A DNA stretch of 5,716 nt. Source: Desulfovibrionaceae bacterium. Its GTDB lineage: Bacteria; Desulfobacterota; Desulfovibrionia; Desulfovibrionales; Desulfovibrionaceae. Where the stretch lies: contig CAAGJV010000007.1 of assembly GCA_900770205.1 (NCBI GenBank), positions 1-5,716 of the forward strand. The letters run 5' to 3'. Below the pieces are notes generated by a model. That model made no database searches. It was not told where the DNA came from and saw only the letters and a program-made list of their open reading frames with translations. Positions within the stretch are counted from its first letter, which is position 1; each line of letters starts with the position of its first letter. Below, piece after piece: positions 1 to 5,113 of the stretch. A program made the translations under genes and the position numbers.

Positions 1-718
1 GAACTACGCGCACGGAAGGAGCGAAGGCAAAAACAGTCGTGAGTTCAGGGTTGGCCAGGCAGTCAAGCACATCGTTATTGTCGTCCCGTTCGGAGAGCGC
101 GCCCGTGGGACATACCAGCGTACACTGCCCGCACTGTATGCAGGCGGACGTGTTCTGGCTTGGCGCCATGCCTACACCGATATGGACATTGGTGCCTGTG
201 CCGTCTACCGTAAGCGCGGAGACACCCTGCACCTTGCGGCAGACTTCCACGCAGCGCAGGCAGCGTATGCATTTCGTCATGTCGCGTACCATGGCGGGCA
301 TGGTATCATCGATGGGGCGGCTGCTCGTCAGCATCGGCGCAAAACGGTTGGACGTAAGCCCTACCTGTTCGGCAAGCGTTTGCAGCTCGCAGTCGCCATG
401 TCGGGCGCAGGAGGAGCAGTTCTGTTCATGGTCGGCAAAAACAAGCTCAAGCTGGAGCTTCTGCATTTCCCGTACCCGTGGAGAGCGGGTATCAACGCGC
501 ATGCCTTCTTCCAGAGGGGTATTGCATGATGTCGCCATGCGTGTATTGCCGTTTTGGTCTGTGACTTCCGCAAGGCATACGCGGCAGGTCCCCGGCTTAT
601 GATTGAGAGGCTGGAAATGGCAAAGGGTGGGAATGAATATTCCGTTGCGCCGGGCTACCTGCAGAATGGTTTCCCCGGCCTCGAAGGCGTAATCGTGTCC
701 GTTGATGATTGCATTCAT
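1..718 (-). CDS. hydA: [FeFe]-hydrogenase catalytic subunit, HndD/HydA type, N-terminal part (cut by window edge)
   Basis: Catalytic subunit of a cytoplasmic multi-cluster [FeFe]-hydrogenase (H2 = 2H+ + 2e-). Only residues 1-239 lie in the window. They hold the full N-terminal electron-transfer region: a complex-I-type [2Fe-2S] domain (Cys33, Cys45, Cys48, Cys65), a His-ligated [4Fe-4S] motif (His97, Cys101, Cys104, Cys110) and a two-[4Fe-4S] ferredoxin domain (Cys150/153/156/160 and Cys193/196/199/203). NuoG and some formate dehydrogenases share this layout. The segment after the last cluster (FAFAPSVRVV at the edge) matches the start of the H-cluster domain, where hydrogenases typically have APAVR, and so favours hydrogenase. 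The H-cluster motifs are outside the window. The ATG at 718 follows the flavoprotein stop by 15 nt, with a purine-rich GAGAGAGA as ribosome site, so the two genes are co-transcribed. Domain layout resembles HndD of Desulfovibrio fructosivorans. The symbol is generic. Confidence 0.88.
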   Translation of the reverse strand, partial: MNAIINGHDYAFEAGETILQVARRNGIFIPTLCHFQPLNHKPGTCRVCLAEVTDQNGNTRMATSCNTPLEEGMRVDTRSPRVREMQKLQLELVFADHEQNCSSCARHGDCELQTLAEQVGLTSNRFAPMLTSSRPIDDTMPAMVRDMTKCIRCLRCVEVCRKVQGVSALTVDGTGTNVHIGVGMAPSQNTSACIQCGQCTLVCPTGALSERDDNNDVLDCLANPELTTVFAFAPSVRVV

Positions 719-733
719 GGCAGAGTCTCTCTC

Positions 734-2713
734 TTAGACGTTAAAACCGGGGATGGGGGAGCTGGTAACAATAGATAGGATACGGTAGCAGCGCATGCAG
801 CGGCCTGCTTCCTGCCATGCTTCTTTCTGCGACATGCCGAGCTCCACTTCCTTGAAGTTAAGAGCACGTTCTTCGGGAGAAAGTTCGTTCATTTTTACTC
901 TGGCCTTTTTTTCCTGCCCGCATACGGGGGCATCTCCGAGCAGATGTGCCTGGCGAATGAGCTGACTTACGCGTTCGCGGGCGAGGAACGGAGCCTTGCC
1001 GTTTTCAATGTAGCTCGCTATGGCCTGCGCGGCGATGGTTCCCTGGGCCATGCCATGGATGAGAACGCTCGGGCCCTTGGTACGGGGGCCGGTTGTGCCG
1101 TCGCCGCCGGCAAAGACTCCGGGCCGTGATGTTGCCTGATATTCATCAACGACAATGCAGTTTTTCCGATCGAGGGTGATGCCGTCTGCCTGCGTCAGCA
1201 TGGCAGGATCACTCTTCTGGCCGATGGCGGCAATGACATGGTCGCAGGGGATGACGAATTCCGAACCCGGAACAGGTTTCACGCCGCGGCGGCCGCTTTC
1301 ATCGGGCTCTGTCTGCTGCATGGCAACGCAGCGCAGCCCTGTGATCCGGCCGTTTTCCACAACCAGGCTGTCCTGCCCGGTGAGAAAATGGAACTGCACT
1401 CCTTCGCGGCCGGCTTCCACGATTTCTTCATGGTCCGCAGGGGCATCGCCTTCCGTGCGGCGATAGACCAGATGAACGCTTCCTTTAGTCATACGCACCG
1501 CAGAGCGGCAGCAGTCCATGGCCACGTTGCCGCCGCCGACAACAACGACATCTCCTTCCATGGTGGGGGACAGGCCCTTTTCGATATCGTCATGGACCTT
1601 TTCAAGAAAATCTATTCCGTTTTCGTAGCCGGGCAGGCTGGTATTTTCCCCTTCCATCCCAAGATAGGCACCCTGAGGGCAGCCTGTGGCAATGAAGACC
1701 GCCTTGTACCCGCGGGAGAAAAGGTCATCGATATGGAAATCGCGGCCGAGCTTCTGATTAAAAAAGAACATTCCTCCCATTTCCTTCACAAGCTCGTTTT
1801 CCTGATGGAGAACATTCTTGGGAAGCCGGTAGACGGGAATGCCGTAGCGTACCATGCCGCCAGCCTTGTTATGTGCTTCATAGATGTCAACGGGGTAGCC
1901 GGTTTCCAGGAGCTGGTAGGCACAGGTAACGCCTACGGGGCCTGCGCCGATAACGGCCACGCGCTTGTTCTTTGTGGTGGGGCATGGTTCCGGCTTCAGA
2001 ACGCCGGTAACGATGGAGGCATCGGCGGCGAAGCGCTTAAGGTTCTTGATGTCAACGGGAGCGTCTACCTTGGCGCGGCGGCAGGCCTTTTCGCAGTAGC
2101 GGACGCAGACACGGCCGCAGCTGCCAGCCAGGGGATAATGGTTGAGAACAACGCCGGCGGCAAGATCGTTATGGCCGTCTTTCAGGTAGTCGATGTAGCG
2201 GGGAACGTTCACATGGCTGGGGCAGGCTTCGATACATGGGCTGGTTGTCACGGAATAGAAGCCCGCGTTTCCATGAAAATTGATGGGGCGCAGCTCATCA
2301 GGAAAAAAAGAGATGGCGTTGATGAGAGGAGTAGTGCCCGTACGCCCTACGCCGCACAGAGACGTTTCATGCATCTGTTCGGCAATGTCGCGGACTTCAT
2401 CCCATTTTACCAGTTCGCCATGGCAGGCTTTTTCCAGTTCCCTGGCAATGATAACGGAGCCGGAACGGCAGGGGGAACATTTCCCGCAGGATTCGGCGGC
2501 AAGGCGCTCATGATGCTTCCTAAGCGCCCAGACAAGGCTTGCGGTACGGGAAAATACCAGAAATCCCCGGTTGCCGAGAAATATTTCCGTAGGGTTGCCT
2601 TCGTTGAACTGATCGAAAATTTCCAGCGGCAGGTCTTTGGGGGCGGTGAAGTCAGCAGAGCCGCGGTTGTCGTATACGACATTGTCCCAGACTCCGTAAA
2701 TCAGCTGCGGCAT
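734..2713 (-). CDS. NuoF C-terminal [4Fe-4S] domain fused to GltD/NfnB-type FAD-NAD(P)H oxidoreductase; hydrogenase partner
   Basis: Predicted 659-residue cytoplasmic flavoprotein that passes electrons between NAD(P)H and the hydrogenase encoded next. Residues 45-125 match the end of NuoF/HydB, including the ESCGKCSPCRSG motif (Cys76, Cys79, Cys82) and distal Cys120, which bind an N3-like [4Fe-4S] cluster. The FMN/NADH-binding front of NuoF is absent. Residues 158-230 are a GltD/dihydropyrimidine-dehydrogenase-type Fe-S domain (Cys160, Cys164, Cys199, Cys203, Cys207, Cys211). An FAD Rossmann motif follows (GAGPVG, 256-261), then an NAD(P) motif (GGGNVAMD, 393-400) with YRR at 417-419, a pattern usual for NADPH, and the second FAD motif GVFAGGDG (532-539). 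The C-terminal end carries EAGRCMRC (635-642), normally found at the N-terminus of this family. The start at 2713 is chosen because AAGGAGG lies 9 nt upstream; a longer frame to 2830 adds 39 unconvincing residues that cross the promoter region. The exact electron acceptor is inferred. Confidence 0.9.
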   Translation of the reverse strand: MPQLIYGVWDNVVYDNRGSADFTAPKDLPLEIFDQFNEGNPTEIFLGNRGFLVFSRTASLVWALRKHHERLAAESCGKCSPCRSGSVIIARELEKACHGELVKWDEVRDIAEQMHETSLCGVGRTGTTPLINAISFFPDELRPINFHGNAGFYSVTTSPCIEACPSHVNVPRYIDYLKDGHNDLAAGVVLNHYPLAGSCGRVCVRYCEKACRRAKVDAPVDIKNLKRFAADASIVTGVLKPEPCPTTKNKRVAVIGAGPVGVTCAYQLLETGYPVDIYEAHNKAGGMVRYGIPVYRLPKNVLHQENELVKEMGGMFFFNQKLGRDFHIDDLFSRGYKAVFIATGCPQGAYLGMEGENTSLPGYENGIDFLEKVHDDIEKGLSPTMEGDVVVVGGGNVAMDCCRSAVRMTKGSVHLVYRRTEGDAPADHEEIVEAGREGVQFHFLTGQDSLVVENGRITGLRCVAMQQTEPDESGRRGVKPVPGSEFVIPCDHVIAAIGQKSDPAMLTQADGITLDRKNCIVVDEYQATSRPGVFAGGDGTTGPRTKGPSVLIHGMAQGTIAAQAIASYIENGKAPFLARERVSQLIRQAHLLGDAPVCGQEKKARVKMNELSPEERALNFKEVELGMSQKEAWQEAGRCMRCYRILSIVTSSPIPGFNV

Positions 2714-2722
2714 AAAGCGAAG

Positions 2723-2729
2723 CCTCCTT
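2723..2729 (-). promoter_or_regulatory. Strong ribosome binding site of the hydrogenase flavoprotein gene
   Basis: Read on the minus strand this is AAGGAGG, a full Shine-Dalgarno match, 9 nt before the ATG at 2713. It decides the start against the in-frame ATG at 2830, which would add 39 residues with no family resemblance. Confidence 0.85.
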
Positions 2730-2801
2730 GATGGTGCGGTGTGATCGAGCGTCGTCGATTGCAGAAAGCAGAAAGAGAAAATGGCTATACCATGTTTAAT
2801 C

Positions 2802-2830
2802 ACGTTAGAAATGTACAGGTATCCTGTCAA
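2802..2830 (-). promoter_or_regulatory. Possible promoter of the hydrogenase operon
   Basis: On the minus strand a perfect -35 hexamer TTGACA (2825-2830) is followed after 17 nt by TAACGT (2802-2807), a poor -10 with three of six matches. Transcription would start near 2795 and leave a leader of about 80 nt before the start codon. The weak -10 suggests either dependence on an activator or that the true promoter lies elsewhere in the 216-nt divergent region. Confidence 0.35.
2815..2827. promoter_or_regulatory. Perfect inverted repeat over the putative -35 of the hydrogenase operon
   Basis: ACAGG-TAT-CCTGT is a 13-bp perfect inverted repeat with 5-bp arms. It overlaps three bases of the TTGACA element on the minus strand, so a protein bound here would compete with RNA polymerase. 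I do not recognise the motif as a known Rex, FNR or HcpR site. Arms this short occur by chance, so position is the main argument. Confidence 0.3.
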
Positions 2831-2881
2831 GTGATGGAGAAGAAAAATAGAAATTTCACGAAGTCACTTCATAAGAGGAGT

Positions 2882-2910
2882 TTGCAAGGGAAAAAAATTC
2901 CCGCTATAGA
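2882..2910 (+). promoter_or_regulatory. Possible promoter of the AbrB-family gene, with an internal inverted repeat
   Basis: TTGCAA (2882-2887) and TATAGA (2905-2910) are separated by 17 nt; each matches the sigma70 consensus at four of six positions. The spacer contains the perfect inverted repeat GGGAA-AAAAA-TTCCC (2888-2902). The start point would fall near 2917, directly at the ribosome site, giving a very short leader, which is a reason for caution. Confidence 0.3.
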
Positions 2911-2929
2911 GAAAACAGAGGTGAACGCC

Positions 2930-3430
2930 ATGAATCATCAATTTGTACTGCTCGTTATCAGCGGCATTGGAATGGGATGCCTTTTTAAATTATTCAATAT
3001 CCCCGGAGGATGCATGCTCGGCGCCGTGATAGGAAGCATGGCGGTAAAGCTGCTTGGCCTGGCGGAAGTGCAGATGCCTTCGTTCATTTACCATGCAGCA
3101 CAGATAGGGATAGGGATATGCGTGGGAGCCATGTTTTCTATGGATATGCTTGCGGACTTGAAAAACGATATTCCCGTCATGCTGCTGAGTACAGGAATAC
3201 TTCTTGCCGCCGGGCTCGTATCGGCGTTTGTCGTGCGGCACATGACGGATATCGACGTGATAGGCTCCATTCTTTCGACCTCTCCAGGTGGGCTCAATGC
3301 TATTATCGGCCTTGCGGATTCGGAGGGGAACCTGCCGAAAATCATGGCCTTTCAAATGACGCGTCTGTATATTGTCATTCTCATGGTGCCGGTCTTCTGC
3401 TGGTGCATGAGGTTCTTTTTCCATAAATAG
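2930..3430 (+). CDS. Half-length AbrB-family integral membrane protein
   Basis: A 166-residue inner-membrane protein with the sequence character of the AbrB duplication family (formerly annotated as ammonia monooxygenase or AbrB-like regulators; some are putative transporters). It has about five or six hydrophobic segments, roughly residues 3-20, 26-44, 53-71, 82-103, possibly 108-128, and 143-163. Family signatures seen are IPGG at 24-27 and STSPGGLNAI at 116-125, followed by FQMTR (141-145) before the last helix. Full-length members of about 350 residues carry two copies of this unit; here there is one, complete, so it probably works as an oligomer. The ATG at 2930 is preferred because AGAGGTG (2917-2923) precedes it by 6 nt; an in-frame GTG at 2921 lies inside that site. 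It is divergent from the hydrogenase operon and stands alone before a terminator. The substrate is unknown. Confidence 0.85.
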   Translation: MNHQFVLLVISGIGMGCLFKLFNIPGGCMLGAVIGSMAVKLLGLAEVQMPSFIYHAAQIGIGICVGAMFSMDMLADLKNDIPVMLLSTGILLAAGLVSAFVVRHMTDIDVIGSILSTSPGGLNAIIGLADSEGNLPKIMAFQMTRLYIVILMVPVFCWCMRFFFHK

Positions 3431-3453
3431 AGCATTATATCCAAGAAAAAGCC

Positions 3454-3493
3454 AAAAACGCCTGCTCTTCTCGAACGGAGGGCGGGCGTTTTT
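3454..3493. terminator. Strong bidirectional rho-independent terminator
   Basis: A symmetrical hairpin: left arm AAAAACGCCTGCTC plus TTC, loop TCGAAC, right arm GGA plus GGGCGGGCGTTTTT. It gives a 17-bp stem with only G-U wobbles as imperfections, a GC-rich core, and a T-run on the exit side of each strand. It lies 23 nt after the stop of the AbrB-family gene on the plus strand and 16 nt after the stop of the lipoprotein gene on the minus strand, so it serves both convergent units. Confidence 0.9.
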
Positions 3494-3509
3494 GTGCATG
3501 TGGATGTTG

Positions 3510-3971
3510 TCAGCGGCGTATACTGTTCATGCGCGACGGTGGGGGACTGCCTGGAAAGGAATGGTGAGAAGATGATCCTGGAAAAGGAGAAAAAGGCCTC
3601 TTCATGGTCGAGGCAGAAGGATGAGTCAAACTTGAAGGATGTTCTCGCCGAAAGTTATGGTGGATTGTGGGGGTATGCGGCCTTGGTGCATGAATAACAG
3701 GAGGCGGCAAACGGTGAGGCCGTACCATGACGGGCGGGGGAAGAATGTGGGGATGAGGAGGATACGCAAGAAGAGGCATAGGAAATGCAGGAAAAATAAA
3801 GGCAGGCGCGGGAGCTGCGGGGACAACACATGTACTGGAACCTACGCTGACATTGCCCGCATAGATACCATGGGGGCCTATGGCCACTGATCCGGATACA
3901 TCAGGCCCATGGGGAGAGACGGCACAGCCTGAAAGAATAAGAAGCACAGCGGCGAAGAGAGAAAATTTCAT
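3510..3971 (-). CDS. Small proline/histidine-rich lipoprotein, function unknown
   Basis: A 153-residue secreted protein. It begins with Lys2, a hydrophobic stretch (residues 3-13) and the lipobox LSGC (13-16), so it should be cleaved and lipidated at Cys16. Residue 17 is Ala rather than Asp, which by the Lol rule predicts outer-membrane sorting. The mature part starts with a glycine/valine-rich segment (about 24-50, SGSVAIGPHGIYAGNVSVG), has one further Cys48, and then turns extremely proline-rich, with PPP at 78-80, 89-91 and 143-145. Eleven histidines lie between residues 73 and 137, suggesting an unfolded or metal-binding tail. The start at 3971 has AAGGAG 5 nt upstream; a longer frame to 4046 would bury the signal peptide. 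It lies 78 nt downstream of the thiolation gene on the same strand with no obvious terminator between. I do not recognise a named family. Confidence 0.75.
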   Translation of the reverse strand: MKFSLFAAVLLILSGCAVSPHGPDVSGSVAIGPHGIYAGNVSVGSSTCVVPAAPAPAFIFPAFPMPLLAYPPHPHILPPPVMVRPHRLPPPVIHAPRPHTPTIHHNFRREHPSSLTHPSASTMKRPFSPFPGSSSHHSFPGSPPPSRMNSIRR

Positions 3972-4049
3972 ACTATCTCCTTGAAAAGAGAAAGAGCAGT
4001 GGTGATGCAGCGGATTGCGGCAGAGGCTTTTTGCCAAAACAGACACACG

Positions 4050-4955
4050 TTATTTTTTCTCGGTCAGCACTTCACGTATGCGGCATACGCCGCAGATTTC
4101 TGTGGAGGTGGGATATCCGCATCGGGAGCAAGGGGAAAGATGTTCGCCTTGTTTTGCATATTGCTGCTTAAAAGCTGGCCTGCCGCGTTCCAGAAAGCCA
4201 TGATAGAAATCCATCTTGCGGCCCGGCATTTTTTCTTCAAGGTCTATCCACATGCTTTTCAGCGTGGAAAAGCTGGCTCCTTCACTGTACGGGCAGGGAG
4301 CATAGTGGTTTTCAATACCCATGAGAAAGGCATAGTTTGCTGTTTCGAACTCGGTGAGCCGCCAGAATGGCTTGACTTTTCTCGTGAAGCCATCGGAATC
4401 CTCAAGGAGAGGCCCCTGATCGCTCAGATAGGCTTTATCCCAGCGAAGCGTGTTGCTGGTGAGCCTGGCGACTTCGTCATCAAGGTTATGCCCGGTGGCC
4501 AGAACGTTGAAACCTCCCTCTCTCGCCGTCTGATTGAAATAATATCGCTTTATCTTTCCGCATGCGGAGCAGACAGGCCTGCGAAGTGCATCCTTTACTT
4601 TTGGTATGGCCAGACCTTCTGCCGCCATATCGCGGATAATGAGGGGAAAATCGTATTTTTTGCAGAAGCGTTCCACAACACCTCTCGCCGCAGGGGAGGA
4701 CCCGGGGATACCAAGATCGATATGGAGAGCGGTAACATCGTACCCCTGGCGGCCGAGTTCAAGCATAAGGGCAAGGGAATCCTTTCCGCCGGAAAGGGCA
4801 ACAAGAACACGGTCTTTTTTTGTCATGAGTTCATGTTCACGGATGCCCCTGTCTACCTGTTTTGAAAAAAAATCGAGGAAACAATGAGGGCAGAAGGCCG
4901 TGTTATGGCTGGGAAGCGATATGATGGCGCGTGCATGGCAGCGGCGGCATTTCAT
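4050..4955 (-). CDS. ttuA: TtuA/NcsA-family tRNA 2-thiouridine synthetase (PP-loop ATPase)
   Basis: A 301-residue cytoplasmic enzyme predicted to adenylate a uridine in tRNA and replace its oxygen by sulfur. An N-terminal zinc finger (Cys3, Cys6, Cys22, Cys25) is followed by the PP-loop SGGKDS (55-60) of N-type ATP pyrophosphatases, by ATGHNLDDEVA (153-163), and by a C-terminal zinc finger (Cys276, Cys279, Cys288, Cys291). Cys129, Cys132 and Cys221 fall where TtuA holds its catalytic [4Fe-4S] cluster (Cys130, Cys133, Cys222 in the thermophile enzymes). The two zinc fingers separate it from TtcA, which makes 2-thiocytidine, and from TilS. Family members thiolate U54 (TtuA) or U34 (NcsA/Ctu1); the target here is not decided by sequence. 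The start at 4955 has AAGAGGT 6 nt upstream. Length is normal for the family. Confidence 0.88.
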   Translation of the reverse strand: MKCRRCHARAIISLPSHNTAFCPHCFLDFFSKQVDRGIREHELMTKKDRVLVALSGGKDSLALMLELGRQGYDVTALHIDLGIPGSSPAARGVVERFCKKYDFPLIIRDMAAEGLAIPKVKDALRRPVCSACGKIKRYYFNQTAREGGFNVLATGHNLDDEVARLTSNTLRWDKAYLSDQGPLLEDSDGFTRKVKPFWRLTEFETANYAFLMGIENHYAPCPYSEGASFSTLKSMWIDLEEKMPGRKMDFYHGFLERGRPAFKQQYAKQGEHLSPCSRCGYPTSTEICGVCRIREVLTEKK

Positions 4956-5003
4956 GGCTATACCTCTTGAACGATAAAGCAGTCATTCGTTTTGTTGCGT
5001 ACA

Positions 5004-5016
5004 ATGCAATATGCAT
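5004..5016. promoter_or_regulatory. Perfect inverted repeat upstream of the right-edge gene promoter
   Basis: ATGCA-ATA-TGCAT is a 13-bp inverted repeat ending 2 nt before the putative -35 box at 5019. It lies in the divergent region between the thiolation gene and the membrane-anchored gene, a natural place for an operator or activator site. The short arms make chance a real alternative. Confidence 0.25.
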
Positions 5017-5018
5017 AC

Positions 5019-5047
5019 TTCACATAGTAAAAAGAATACGCTAAAAT
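5019..5047 (+). promoter_or_regulatory. Sigma70-type promoter of the right-edge gene
   Basis: TTCACA (5019-5024) and TAAAAT (5042-5047) each match the consensus at five of six positions and are separated by the optimal 17 nt. Transcription would start near 5054, giving a leader of about 60 nt before the ATG at 5114. This is the most convincing promoter in the window. Confidence 0.65.
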
Positions 5048-5113
5048 ACTGAAAGTGTAAATTTGCAAACTTTTCCCTGTGTTGATTTCCTGAAAGTAAT
5101 GGAGTTCCTTTCT

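Noticed and set aside
39..602. Plus-strand open frame opposite the hydrogenase gene
   Set aside because: The minus strand gives all the expected Fe-S motifs; the opposite reading is serine- and arginine-rich nonsense.
1238..2731. A 497-codon open frame on the plus strand opposite the flavoprotein gene
   Set aside because: It mirrors the minus-strand gene, whose protein has clear cofactor motifs. The antisense translation shows no recognisable domain and no suitable ribosome site; such shadows arise from codon bias.
2781..2793. An 11-bp sequence (ATGGCTATACC) shared by the hydrogenase leader and the start of the tRNA thiolase gene at 4954-4964
   Set aside because: A match of this length is expected by chance within a window of this size, and the two copies sit in different contexts.
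2714..2830. N-terminal extension of the flavoprotein to an ATG at 2830
   Set aside because: It would translate through the putative promoter and leader. The ATG at 2713 has a perfect Shine-Dalgarno, and the extra 39 residues resemble nothing in the family.
3639..3890. Arginine/lysine-rich plus-strand frame that looks like a small basic protein
   Set aside because: It is the reverse image of the proline-rich lipoprotein gene; the basic composition follows from reading proline codons on the other strand.
3972..4049. Possible sigma54 promoter (TGGCA followed by CTGC on the minus strand) before the lipoprotein gene
   Set aside because: The distance between the GG and GC elements is 12 nt instead of the strictly required 10, so it cannot be called.
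3981..4865. A 294-codon plus-strand open frame opposite the tRNA thiolase gene
   Set aside because: The minus strand encodes an unmistakable PP-loop enzyme with conserved cysteines. The plus-strand translation has no family signature.
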